Assembly: GCF_000315015.1 (NCBI RefSeq) | Contig: NZ_BAEP01000023.1 | Span: 124,001 to 188,000 of the forward strand | Reading direction: 5' to 3' | Length of the DNA stretch: 64,000 nucleotides | Source: Paraglaciecola mesophila KMM 241 | GTDB lineage: Bacteria > Pseudomonadota > Gammaproteobacteria > Enterobacterales > Alteromonadaceae | In this document: in pieces, positions 31,048-39,103 of the stretch | How positions within the stretch are numbered: position 1 is the stretch's first letter | Layout: every line of letters begins with the position of its first letter | Position numbers and translations under genes: made by a program | Notes under the pieces: model-generated | Databases searched by the model: none | Told to the model about the DNA's origin: nothing | What the model saw: only the letters and a program-made list of their open reading frames with translations

Positions 31048-31980
31048 TTACTGCTCCATCGATAAATGTTCGATTCGCTTGTCTTTTTCTATCCACACAC
31101 CGTTCAGCCAGCGCTGGAATATGACCCGTTGTGCGGGGTTATCAAAATAGTCTTGTGCGAACGCGTCACTTTGCAATAAGTCGCTTATAGGTGTAATAGA
31201 CACGTGAACCTTGATGGTTTTAACCTTGCCGCTCACAAAATCCCAAAAAGTTGGAATGCCTTGAGGGTAGTAAATAGTGACGTCTAACAGTTTGTGTAGT
31301 TGGCTACCCATAGCGCTTAACACAAATGCCATTCCCCCCGCTTTTGGCTTCAATAAATGTTGAAACGAGGGAGACTGGCGTTGGTATTTTTGTGGGGTGA
31401 AGCGCGTGCCTTCAACAAAATTCATGATACTGACAGGCTTGGTGCGGAATTTTTCACAGGCTTTTTGCGTGGTTTCTAGATCTTTCCCTTTAAGGTGAGG
31501 GTTTTTTGCCAAAAATGATTTGGTGTAGCGGCGCATAAAGGGGAAATCGAGCGCCCACCAAGCAATCCCTAAAAAGGGTACCCAGATTAACTCTTGTTTC
31601 AAAAAGAATTTAAGAAACGGGATTTTGCGGTTGAATACCCTTTGCAGAATGAGAATATCCACCCATGACTGATGGTTCGCTATGACGAGGTACCAATCAT
31701 CTCGCGTAAGGGTTTCAACACCGGACACTTCGACTTTGGTACGACTGAATATATTTTGGTTAACATTGTTGATGGTGATCCACGATGTGGCACAGCCATC
31801 AAGCAGATATGAGAGCCCAGTGCGCCATATTTTAATTGGGATCAGCTTTAGAAATGACAGTAATACGATAGGAATAACCCAAAATACTGTGTTGATAAAA
31901 TACAAGATAACCGACAGAACACCCATCAAATTGCCAAACAACAACGTCACAACCTTTACTCCAACCCAGCGCAATATCAA
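31048..31980 (-). CDS. Lysophospholipid acyltransferase (PlsC-like, YihG type), copy 1
   Basis: This 310-residue protein has motif I Asn-His-Gln-Ser-Trp-Val-Asp, Phe-Met-Arg-Arg-Tyr-Thr-Lys-Ser, and motif III Phe-Val-Glu-Gly-Thr-Arg-Phe-Thr-Pro. Two hydrophobic helices at the N-terminus anchor it in the inner membrane. It is the first gene of the three-gene unit with the second acyltransferase and the MscS-type channel, which links membrane-lipid remodelling with membrane-tension sensing. E. coli YihG is the nearest characterised relative I recall. Confidence 0.85.
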   Translation of the reverse strand: MILRWVGVKVVTLLFGNLMGVLSVILYFINTVFWVIPIVLLSFLKLIPIKIWRTGLSYLLDGCATSWITINNVNQNIFSRTKVEVSGVETLTRDDWYLVIANHQSWVDILILQRVFNRKIPFLKFFLKQELIWVPFLGIAWWALDFPFMRRYTKSFLAKNPHLKGKDLETTQKACEKFRTKPVSIMNFVEGTRFTPQKYQRQSPSFQHLLKPKAGGMAFVLSAMGSQLHKLLDVTIYYPQGIPTFWDFVSGKVKTIKVHVSITPISDLLQSDAFAQDYFDNPAQRVIFQRWLNGVWIEKDKRIEHLSMEQ

Positions 31981-32062
31981 ACAAAGGGGTAGTGTAAACT
32001 AAAGTAGAAGTAACCTAATAGTGAAGTATCACTATTTTGCCTAATTTGTGCCTTAAGTCGGG

Positions 32063-32638
32063 CTAAATAAGCGCTATATCGCTGTTATCTGCAGTTTGCC
32101 AGGCACGATTTTTTGAAAAGTGACTGCCTAAAAAAGCCATTTGGTCGGTCAAGATACGTCGATTCATCAGGTAGAATCGCTCATATATATTCGGTGTGAA
32201 GGGGACGGCGATAAGAGAAAGCCCCGCTTCTTCTGGGGTACGATCCGCTTTGAAACAATTACAGCGATTACAGGCTGAAGCGCAATTGGTCCAAATGTCA
32301 CGACCGCCTTTTGAGCGCGGGATAATGTGGTCACGGGTGAGTTCAGGTATACGAAATTTTTGCCCGCAGTACATGCATAAGTTATTGTCTCGGCGAAATA
32401 AGTAGCGATTATTCAGGGGCACCTTACCAGAGGGAGGTGTGACTTTTCCGTCGCAGCCGATAATGGACGATAAGGTTAAACGGCTCTGCAGGCCATGCTT
32501 ATTCCAACCACCGCGCAGCACTCGCTTACTATCACCTAACTCAAATAAAACGCGGTCTTGGGTGTAGTACTTAGCCGCTTCTTCTAAAGTGATCCATGCC
32601 TGAGGTAGGCCAGATTTGTTCAATCTTAATACCAACAT
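32063..32638 (-). CDS. HNH endonuclease-domain protein
   Basis: This 191-residue protein has a central HNH fold. Zinc ligands are in Cys-Met-Tyr-Cys-Gly and Cys-Asn-Arg-Cys-Asn-Cys, and the catalytic segment is Leu-Thr-Arg-Asp-His-Ile-Ile-Pro-Arg-Ser-Lys-Gly-Gly. Solitary chromosomal copies of this type are common in gammaproteobacteria. No methyltransferase or phage gene is beside it, so it is unlikely to be a restriction enzyme of a pair. Confidence 0.8.
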   Translation of the reverse strand: MLVLRLNKSGLPQAWITLEEAAKYYTQDRVLFELGDSKRVLRGGWNKHGLQSRLTLSSIIGCDGKVTPPSGKVPLNNRYLFRRDNNLCMYCGQKFRIPELTRDHIIPRSKGGRDIWTNCASACNRCNCFKADRTPEEAGLSLIAVPFTPNIYERFYLMNRRILTDQMAFLGSHFSKNRAWQTADNSDIALI

Positions 32639-32821
32639 ACACTTGCCTCGCTAAAGGTAGAGATAATAGATTTAACTGGGTAACCCTATATGAGCAGCGT
32701 TAACCCATAACAATCTATCCTACTGCTCTACTGTGTACTTATTTTGACCAACTGTCATTAATTGTTGATTTTTTGACTGATTCTCGTGAAATATGCTTGC
32801 TTAACGTTGGCTGGGCGCTTT

Positions 32822-33394
32822 TTATGGTACAGCTGATTTTGCTTGCCAATTCTCGCTAGCGTCAAGGTGATAACTAACACGTAAGTGAGGCAGGGGGGCA
32901 AGGCGCAAATAATCCACTCGGGTGATGTGCAGGATCAGCAAGACAAAGTTTTCATCAGGCTTGGCAATATCATAGTTTTGCCCATAGCTTTCCCGTAGTG
33001 CGTCACTCAAGTTTTGCCAATGCGTGAGACGTAATCGTTGGGCTTCTGGCGAACAGTTCGTCGTTTTTGATTGTTCACTTTGGCCGATGCTCTTTTTATC
33101 GCTGATGCTCTCAACGTGACCGCTGAAGCGAAATTGTTCTCGGGTTTCGCTAAAGTACCAACACGCTTCTGCACGATTGTGTATCTCTAGTTGCGACATT
33201 TTCTCGCTTCGATTATCTGTGTGTAGATACATCTGATTTTTATCTTGGTTGAAGCCTCTAAAAACTAATGTTCGGCAATGTGGGTGGCCGTGATTATCAA
33301 CGGTGGCAAGCTGTAAGTAGCGACTGGCTGGTATTTTTTCATGGGCTGCAAGCGATCGATAAAATATCGTTTGCCAGGGTGAATGATGCTGCAT
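32822..33394 (-). CDS. Pyridoxamine 5'-phosphate oxidase-like flavin-binding protein (Alr4036 type)
   Basis: This 190-residue protein with a split-barrel flavin fold has Tyr-Leu-Gln-Leu-Ala-Thr-Val-Asp, Cys-Arg-Thr-Leu-Val-Phe-Arg-Gly-Phe and Thr-Asp-Asn-Arg-Ser-Glu-Lys near the N-terminus. These match the Alr4036/PNPOx-like group. Canonical PdxH residues of the C-terminus are not evident, so it is probably not the pyridoxal-phosphate enzyme itself. Confidence 0.75.
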   Translation of the reverse strand: MQHHSPWQTIFYRSLAAHEKIPASRYLQLATVDNHGHPHCRTLVFRGFNQDKNQMYLHTDNRSEKMSQLEIHNRAEACWYFSETREQFRFSGHVESISDKKSIGQSEQSKTTNCSPEAQRLRLTHWQNLSDALRESYGQNYDIAKPDENFVLLILHITRVDYLRLAPLPHLRVSYHLDASENWQAKSAVP

Positions 33395-33575
33395 TAATGC
33401 TCCTCATGTATTAAGTGATGTGAATTAGGTTCGAACAGAGTAACCCGACCATAACACAACTGAATACGCGCAATTTGATTGAATATTAACGGCCCAAATG
33501 CCCTAGGAGAAGAACACTGGCAGCAACCAAGTATGACAAATATTCCATAATGCAATTTCGCAATCAAATTATTTT

Positions 33576-33612
33576 TGAACAGTCGTTCATATTCATCTTG
33601 AACGATCGTTCA
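33576..33612. promoter_or_regulatory. Pair of TetR-type operators upstream of the AhpD-like gene
   Basis: TGAACGATCGTTCA (33599-33612) is a perfect 14-bp palindrome, and TGAACAGTCGTTCA (33576-33589) is a near copy. The centres are 23 bp apart, about two helical turns. GAACG-x-x-CGTTC palindromes are typical TetR-family operators. They lie 71-107 bp before the start codon at 33683, so they probably repress it. No tetR gene is in the neighbourhood. Confidence 0.65.
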
Positions 33613-33682
33613 TGTTGATGTATATTGCCTTCACTGACTTAAAGAAGTCATAAAATTAACTTTAATAGCTGGAGAATATACG

Positions 33683-34228
33683 ATGACAGATTTTACCTTT
33701 CACACAGTAGAAACAGCGCCAGAAAAAAGTAAACCAATTTTAGAAAAATCGCTAAAGACCAATGGCATGATCCCCAACTTGCATGCAGTGATGGCCGAAG
33801 CACCAGGATTGCTTGAAGGTTACCAAGTGCTTCATAAGTTATTCATGGACTCTTCGTTCGATGCAGAAGAGCTAACGGTTGTATGGCAAACGATTAACGT
33901 TGAGCACAACTGCACTTATTGTGTACCCGCCCACACCGCAATAGCCAATTCAATGAAAGTATCAGCTGAGCTAACAGAAGCACTGCGTAACAGAGAAGCC
34001 ATGCCAACTGAAAAGCTGCAAGTGTTACACGATACGACATTAGCTATGGTACGTGAGCGCGGTGCAGTGTCTGATGATGTAATACAAAAATTCTTTGCAG
34101 CTGGTTATGGGCAAAGACAACTGCTCGAAATTATTTTAGGTTTATCGCAAAAAGTGATGAGTAACTACACTAACCATGTAGCGAATACACCCGTTGATGA
34201 GCCGTTCAAAAAGTTTGCTTGGAAGTAA
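33683..34228 (+). CDS. Carboxymuconolactone decarboxylase/AhpD-like peroxidase-related protein
   Basis: This 181-residue all-helical protein has the AhpD active-site pattern Glu-His-Asn-Cys77-Thr-Tyr-Cys80-Val-Pro-Ala-His84. The Cys-x-x-Cys and downstream His act in alkylhydroperoxidase reactions. A Shine-Dalgarno (CTGGAG) precedes the ATG. Two TetR-type operators lie upstream, which suggests induction by an electrophile or oxidant. It ends at a clear terminator. Confidence 0.8.
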   Translation: MTDFTFHTVETAPEKSKPILEKSLKTNGMIPNLHAVMAEAPGLLEGYQVLHKLFMDSSFDAEELTVVWQTINVEHNCTYCVPAHTAIANSMKVSAELTEALRNREAMPTEKLQVLHDTTLAMVRERGAVSDDVIQKFFAAGYGQRQLLEIILGLSQKVMSNYTNHVANTPVDEPFKKFAWK

Positions 34229-34263
34229 ATAAAAGCATTCACTCTGACTCCGTTCACGTAATC

Positions 34264-34289
34264 AAAGGCCGCTAAATAAGCGGCCTTTT
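34264..34289 (+). terminator. Terminator of the AhpD-like gene
   Basis: A 10-bp perfect stem (AAAGGCCGCT at 34264-34273, AGCGGCCTTT at 34279-34288) is followed by T residues, 36 bp after the stop codon. Confidence 0.85.
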
Positions 34290-34331
34290 CACGATCATCA
34301 ACCCGGCGTTTATCGACGCGCACTCTAATGC

Positions 34332-34337
34332 TATAAT
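34332..34337 (+). promoter_or_regulatory. Probable original dusA promoter (-10 box)
   Basis: A perfect TATAAT lies about 95 bp before the stranded dusA start. A weak -35 (TTTATC, 34309-34314) is 17 bp upstream. Since the island inserted, this promoter reads only the truncated dusA stub. Confidence 0.45.
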
Positions 34338-34432
34338 TCGCCGCTTATTTATGCTCTCAGTCTTAAAGGGGCATATTGATAATTACCAGTGACTGGTTGT
34401 TATTAAAAAATTCTAACTACCAAAGGTTTTCA

Positions 34433-34501
34433 GTGAATAATCCGTCTGCACCCCTCAACCGCACCATTTCAGTCGCGCCAATGCTGGATTGGAATGACTG
34501 A
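34433..34501 (+). pseudogene. dusA: Stranded 5' end of dusA (left island junction)
   Basis: A GTG-initiated frame encodes 22 residues (Asn-Asn-Pro-Ser-Ala-Pro-Leu then [12 protein letters not shown]) and stops two codons after the 34-bp repeat. Residues 9-20 equal the N-terminal core of intact DusA at the right end of the island, while the first residues differ. This shows that integration cut dusA here and the element supplied a new 5' end. Confidence 0.85.
34460..34493 (+). repeat. attL: left copy of the 34-bp dusA core repeat
   Basis: It is identical over 34 bp to 63185-63218 and encodes the [11 protein letters not shown] segment of DusA. The crossover lies within this block. Confidence 0.92.
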
Positions 34502-34658
34502 AAATATATCCTTTTGATTTATATATGAGTTTCAGTAAAAAGTGACAGTTCTTGTATTCCTATTGTCTTCCTGAGTTTACTAAAAATGGCGGATATTAGC
34601 ACCAATTTTTGCGATGAACATTCTTCTTTATTTCGGTCAGTTTAAAATTTTACTTAAG
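34502..34658. other. Left-end non-coding segment of the island with candidate integrase arm site
   Basis: There is no gene. The segment contains TTCCTATTGTCTTCCTGA (34557-34574), which matches 63042-63059 near the right end at 17 of 18 positions in the same orientation. Confidence 0.55.
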
Positions 34659-35651
34659 TTAAAACTCAATGGAAAAGGGGTCTTTTAACGGCGGAAGTGA
34701 TATAGAAATAGGCCGCCCATCCTCATCTCCTTTCTCTGCTAGTGTTTTTAACTTACCAATTGCTTTCTGGATATTATCGAGTATCGCAGGAGGAGGGCTT
34801 AACTCTTTTGCTGATATACCTTGTAGATTATCCCAATGTATTAAATAGACTTTTTTTGCTCCTGTGTTGAGTACCGCCCATCGCCAATATTCTTCGATAT
34901 AATTTCCTTCGTCCCCATTTACGATTACTGATTCATTCATTCGATTGCTTAATAGTCCTACACTGAGAAAAACTATATCGGCGTCGATTTTTACAGTGAA
35001 GTTTTTGGGAAAATTAGCGCTTGGAACTACAAGAATATTAGCTTGTGGATGTTTTATCAGAAAACTATAGCCTTGCTCATTTGTGAGGTACTGCGGTCCA
35101 CGACTTAAAGACATATATAATTTTTCAAGATAGCTCAGAGGCAGGCTTTTTTTGATATGTGGTGTGGGTATGGGAATAATCTGAAAATCGTCTATGCCTA
35201 TTGAATTAAAGGGGGTTAGCTCTTCGAATCTGTGCTGATCAAAAGCAGGATATAGTTCTTTAACTTCTAAAGATGCTATCAAACGAGATTCTTTAGCTTT
35301 GGCAACATTCGCTGAGTCAAGAGCATGATCGTAATGCCCATGAGCAACTATGACGGCATTTAGCTTTTCAATTTTTGTTTCTTTTAAAACTTGCTCTATG
35401 AGCGTGTAGTCACTTTCAATGCCCCCTAGTAAATTTGTTTTAATGCTGGGTCTTGTAATGAATCCATCAATGAAAAAGCTTGTTAAACCATCGTTGAAAT
35501 ACAGAGTTGAAGCGCCAAAATACTGCGCATACATTGCATCAGAACGCAGATATCTAGACTCACTTTCAAACGCATCATTTGGCTCAAAAGAGGCACAAGA
35601 AGCAAGTATAAATATCATACAGAAGATACCTAGATAGCATCTCATGATCAT
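34659..35651 (-). CDS. Metallo-beta-lactamase-fold lipoprotein
   Basis: This 330-residue protein has a lipoprotein signal (lipobox Leu-Ala-Ser-Cys19), so it is probably tethered to the envelope. The MBL zinc motif His-Gly-His-Tyr-Asp-His is at 104-109, and a later conserved His lies in Leu-Ile-His-Trp-Asp. The fold is UlaG/RomA-like rather than antibiotic-lactamase-like, but the substrate is unknown. It overlaps the upstream alpha/beta-hydrolase lipoprotein by 4 bp and is the leftmost gene of the island. The two probably form one cargo operon. Confidence 0.75.
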   Translation of the reverse strand: MIMRCYLGIFCMIFILASCASFEPNDAFESESRYLRSDAMYAQYFGASTLYFNDGLTSFFIDGFITRPSIKTNLLGGIESDYTLIEQVLKETKIEKLNAVIVAHGHYDHALDSANVAKAKESRLIASLEVKELYPAFDQHRFEELTPFNSIGIDDFQIIPIPTPHIKKSLPLSYLEKLYMSLSRGPQYLTNEQGYSFLIKHPQANILVVPSANFPKNFTVKIDADIVFLSVGLLSNRMNESVIVNGDEGNYIEEYWRWAVLNTGAKKVYLIHWDNLQGISAKELSPPPAILDNIQKAIGKLKTLAEKGDEDGRPISISLPPLKDPFSIEF

Positions 35652-36922
35652 TTATTTATTAACTCGAGAGTCTGATATATAAAAAATTTGATTTTTTCAT
35701 TCCAAATATCATTGTGCCCATCCATGACGGAAGCATCAGTTGTTATATTCATATATGGCGAATGGACGTCAGTTATTTTCTTATGCTCTAAGCTAAAGCC
35801 TCCAAATCTGATTGAACTTTGCCCTGACTGTAAATCCCATGTTCTTTTATCTATCATTGTATTGGCATTAAATAGCCTTTTAGTCCCGTTCTGCGCGGTG
35901 GCCTCGAGAGCATGTGAGAGCAAGAGACTATTGTGTCCGATAGCATATCTATCAGTGAATTTAGTATCTAGAAGAGGCGAAGGAGCAACAGCCTTACCAT
36001 TCGCACAGTGCGTTAGCGGTGCACTTCTATAGGACTCTGCTAACGTATTTAAACGTCTCCCTGTTGGAAATAACCAACCTACTGGAAAGTCAGCGCTAGT
36101 GCTTAATGAAATGAACCTCGGTTTCTGTTGCTCGACATAGCTTTTGCAATCGTTTTGAGATAATTCAAACAAACTTGCATACTTCAACCCTTCAAATGCT
36201 GGATTTAAAAGTAGCACTAGGTCGCCGAATCCAATAACTCCATTAGAGTCATCTCTAGTTCGAATGAGCCTTTCTGCGAGAACAGGTTTGATAGCGGAGA
36301 AGAGTGCCGCAGCGCCAAAACTATGGCCTATGCTTAGCATTGTATGGTCACTATTTGTCGTTGGTTTAACAATCTCTTCCAGTTCTAACATTAAGCTTGT
36401 TAAACCTTGAGTCCCAATTTCATGAGCGGTGTTTTTACGATCCCAAAATGTTGCCCAATTAATGAAGTTTATTTCATCAAGTACGGGAACATCAACAGAC
36501 TCTCCTCTCCATCCAATGTAGACCCCTAATACTTTTTTATCTGTATGTTCAGAGGCATGTGAGAGTACATCTCTGAAGTCAACGACATTACTATCTTCTG
36601 GGTTGCTGTTAGCGGTGTGATGCCAACCATGAATAAATACCATTAGTAAAATATCTTGAGTATTAGCAATACTTTTATATTCGTTAATGATGGTGGCTTT
36701 GTTGTTCCTATTGTGAAGGAAGCCTTGGTCGTCAAATTCAAAGAAACTTAACTGGTAATCTTTATTACTAGTAGACTTCGCTGAAGTTCGTGCTTGCTTA
36801 ATACATCGTTGTTCGTTTGTTATTTCACAGAGTGAGTCGGCGTGTGGCCTAAAGGCGTTTTTTGGTACGCAACCACTGGTAAATATGATAGATATCATAA
36901 GAATAAATAGATTCTTAGTCAT
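35648..36922 (-). CDS. Alpha/beta-hydrolase-like lipoprotein
   Basis: This 424-residue protein has a lipoprotein signal (Thr-Ser-Gly-Cys18). A likely oxyanion segment Phe-Ile-His-Gly-Trp-His-His lies at 97-102, and the nucleophile elbow Ile-Gly-His-Ser201-Phe-Gly-Ala-Ala follows, both typical of lipase or esterase folds. A candidate catalytic His lies in the C-terminal third (Gly-His-Asn-Ser-Leu-Leu). It is first in a two-gene unit with the MBL lipoprotein. The substrate is unknown; an envelope lipid or a toxin-like role would be speculation. Confidence 0.65.
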   Translation of the reverse strand: MTKNLFILMISIIFTSGCVPKNAFRPHADSLCEITNEQRCIKQARTSAKSTSNKDYQLSFFEFDDQGFLHNRNNKATIINEYKSIANTQDILLMVFIHGWHHTANSNPEDSNVVDFRDVLSHASEHTDKKVLGVYIGWRGESVDVPVLDEINFINWATFWDRKNTAHEIGTQGLTSLMLELEEIVKPTTNSDHTMLSIGHSFGAAALFSAIKPVLAERLIRTRDDSNGVIGFGDLVLLLNPAFEGLKYASLFELSQNDCKSYVEQQKPRFISLSTSADFPVGWLFPTGRRLNTLAESYRSAPLTHCANGKAVAPSPLLDTKFTDRYAIGHNSLLLSHALEATAQNGTKRLFNANTMIDKRTWDLQSGQSSIRFGGFSLEHKKITDVHSPYMNITTDASVMDGHNDIWNEKIKFFIYQTLELINK

Positions 36923-37136
36923 TTGTTATCCCTTTCAAATTACTATTAGTAATTAGAGATATATGTCATAGATCGTAGTTTGTCTATTTTATAGCTTCAG
37001 GTTCATAGGACCCCTATAGCTAACAAGAGCAACACTTAGGACAGGCATATCGAGTGATTCCTCTTCCCTTCAATATGAGGGAGAGGAGTTAGAAATAAGT
37101 AAAATCAAAGAGCGCTTTGGGATGATTTTTGAGCTG

Positions 37137-37421
37137 CTAGACGCCACCACGCGCAGAAATTAGAGCTTTACCGTATTTCTTCGTTTTGTTTTGTGCAGCT
37201 AGACGTCTATTTTCAATCAATTGGCTAAGATCATCGATGTGCACGAGATATGGCGCTTTTTGTCGAGAAGTAATTCTAAAAATTTTGAGGGGTAAATCAC
37301 CTGATTTAACTTGCTTTAAAGCATTATCGTAAGTAATCCCTAAATATTTGTCGACAATATCTCTAAACGGAATGATCGCGCTTCCAAAGGTTGCAAATAA
37401 GCTGAGAGTTGTATTATTCAT
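37137..37421 (-). CDS. PrtN-like transcriptional activator, short copy
   Basis: This 94-residue protein matches the pyocin activator PrtN family. It has Thr-Leu-Ser-Leu-Phe-Ala-Thr-Phe-Gly at the start, Ile-Pro-Phe-Arg-Asp-Ile-Val-Asp-Lys-Tyr-Leu-Gly, and Arg-Gln-Lys-Ala-Pro-Tyr-Leu-Val-His-Ile-Asp-Asp-Leu. PrtN binds P-box promoters of pyocin genes in Pseudomonas; in islands it may act as a regulator or an excision factor. It lies 10 bp downstream of a paralogue on the same strand. Confidence 0.75.
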   Translation of the reverse strand: MNNTTLSLFATFGSAIIPFRDIVDKYLGITYDNALKQVKSGDLPLKIFRITSRQKAPYLVHIDDLSQLIENRRLAAQNKTKKYGKALISARGGV

Positions 37422-37431
37422 CGTAAAATCC

Positions 37432-37944
37432 TTAGAGTGTGGAAGTTAATTCATATAAATTATCAGACGCTTCTTGACGTTTGCTTTGGAGTAGCTGACT
37501 AAGGTCATCAACGTGAACAAGATATGGCGCTTTTTGCCGGTTAGTTAACCGAAAAATGTCGAGGGAGATATACCCCGCTTTTGCTTGACTAACTGCTGTG
37601 TCGAAAGAAATATTGAAGTATTTATCGACAATATCTTTAAATGGGATGATCACGCTCCCGAAATTGGCAAGTAAACTAAGAGTAATATTTTCCATTGGAG
37701 GCTCCGCCCGATCTTGTTGGAAGCTTCTTTTTTTATCTATTAACTCCGCCAATCCAAAAATACTAACTTTATCGGCCATTGCAGAACGCAGTTGGATATA
37801 CGAACAATCCTTACGCAAGCGCGACTGAAATTGAGCTTTATTTGTCTCTCCTAGCCAATATTTCAAAGCTTCATTGTCAATAGAGATATCATTAGCCCCA
37901 AATTGATTTCCTAACAGCAATAGTGTTTTCAAAAGTGCATCCAC
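37432..37944 (-). CDS. PrtN-like activator with an N-terminal extension
   Basis: In this 170-residue protein residues 84-170 are a full PrtN-like domain (Ile-Pro-Phe-Lys-Asp-Ile-Val-Asp-Lys-Tyr-Phe, then Arg-Gln-Lys-Ala-Pro-Tyr-Leu-Val-His-Val-Asp-Asp-Leu), clearly paralogous to the next gene. Residues 1-83 are an extra helical segment of unknown kind. An internal ATG at 37695 has its own GGAG Shine-Dalgarno and would yield a PrtN of normal size, so two products may be made. It probably shares a transcript with the short PrtN copy. Confidence 0.7.
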   Translation of the reverse strand: MDALLKTLLLLGNQFGANDISIDNEALKYWLGETNKAQFQSRLRKDCSYIQLRSAMADKVSIFGLAELIDKKRSFQQDRAEPPMENITLSLLANFGSVIIPFKDIVDKYFNISFDTAVSQAKAGYISLDIFRLTNRQKAPYLVHVDDLSQLLQSKRQEASDNLYELTSTL

Positions 37945-38092
37945 TGGTCAAATCAGTTAATTGACAAACATTATCTACCATAAAGAAGCAAGTTCACTTG
38001 AAACGGTTAGACGGAATTTGAGCGTTTAAATAACTCTAACGACACGAAATGGACGGAACTTGCAGCATTTTGCCCTTAAAATAAAAATTTCT

Positions 38093-38524
38093 ATGAAATG
38101 GCAAACAATAAAAATTACTGTTAAAGAGGGTAGTCAGCTGAAAGAAGAACACAAACTTGAAAATGGTAGGCGTCGCGCGATAGCTAAAAATGATGGAGAA
38201 GAAACTTATCTCTCAGCTTATCAATGCACAAAATGTATTGCTCGGCAAAAGTACAGGATTACTGACCCAGTATTAATACAAGTCGACATTAATCCTCCAA
38301 AACGTCAAGGATGGATTCGTAATACAGCTAACAGCGGATGTACTGATTGTAAAATTCATAATCGAAATATTAAAAAGGTGCCAGATTATGCTGAAATTTT
38401 TAATGAAGGTTTGCTGACTGAGCAGAGTGAGAATCCCTTTGCCCACTTCTTTCAGGACCCTAACCCTAGTGAAGGGCATAAGTTTGTTCGCATGATGAAG
38501 GATATGTTTCCCGTAGAGAAATAG
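38093..38524 (+). CDS. Unknown protein with two Cys-x-x-Cys motifs
   Basis: This protein of about 143 residues starts Met-Lys-Trp-Gln-Thr-Ile-Lys (ATG at 38093; an ATG at 38060 would add 11 residues). Cys-Thr-Lys-Cys and Cys-Thr-Asp-Cys-Lys-Ile-His, about 40 residues apart, suggest one zinc site. It is soluble and basic in the first half, acidic at the end. It is divergent from the PrtN-like pair. I do not recognise the family. Confidence 0.55.
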   Translation: MKWQTIKITVKEGSQLKEEHKLENGRRRAIAKNDGEETYLSAYQCTKCIARQKYRITDPVLIQVDINPPKRQGWIRNTANSGCTDCKIHNRNIKKVPDYAEIFNEGLLTEQSENPFAHFFQDPNPSEGHKFVRMMKDMFPVEK

Positions 38525-38708
38525 GACCCCTTATCCCCTATGTCAAACAATTTTGATAATGCCTAAAATATTAATACAGCTCCCTTATTTCGGGTTGCGT
38601 TAATTTTGAGATCTACAACTTTATCTAACGAACGTCACCAGTTCCCATAGGGCATGACTAGGTATTCTTGAAGTATTTAATAGTTAAATACAACAAGAAG
38701 GAGTCATT

Positions 38709-39044
38709 ATGACTAATGAGTTTGAAACGGAATTGGAATTGGCTAGGTTTTATAATGCAGAAGAATCAATGCTTAAATCGATTGCGATGCTGGACAACGT
38801 GCTAAAGTACCGAGTCTATACACTCAGCGACTGTAATTACACATTTGAAGACGAAAAGCACTGGTATTTAGAGCAGGTATTCACGGAGCTGCGTAAGGAT
38901 ATTCATAACATTAACCACATCATGATTTTAACTAATTGCATTGGCATGTTGCTTGAGCATGATGACGTTTTGTTCGAATCTCCTATAAACACTGACTTAC
39001 TAGATGATTATTTTGATGAAGAAATAAATCCCACCAAGAGGTAG
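38709..39044 (+). CDS. Unknown small acidic protein A
   Basis: This 111-residue protein is acidic and largely helical, starts Met-Thr-Asn-Glu-Phe-Glu-Thr-Glu-Leu-Glu-Leu-Ala-Arg, and ends with an Asp/Glu-rich tail. The Shine-Dalgarno is AAGGAGTCATTATG. The next gene has nearly the same start context, and 59 bp separate them, so they probably form one unit. No family was recognised; small acidic island proteins can be inhibitors or DNA mimics, but nothing here proves that. Confidence 0.55.
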   Translation: MTNEFETELELARFYNAEESMLKSIAMLDNVLKYRVYTLSDCNYTFEDEKHWYLEQVFTELRKDIHNINHIMILTNCIGMLLEHDDVLFESPINTDLLDDYFDEEINPTKR

Positions 39045-39103
39045 ATAGAAAATCACCATTGATTGGCCCTAATTATTATCGAGGACCAACCAATGGAGTC
39101 ACT

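Noticed and set aside
32063-32638. HNH protein as part of a restriction or homing system
   Set aside because: It stands alone in core sequence without a methyltransferase, intron or phage genes.
34229-34460. A tRNA gene as the island attachment site
   Set aside because: No tRNA cloverleaf is present at either junction; the repeat lies inside dusA coding sequence.
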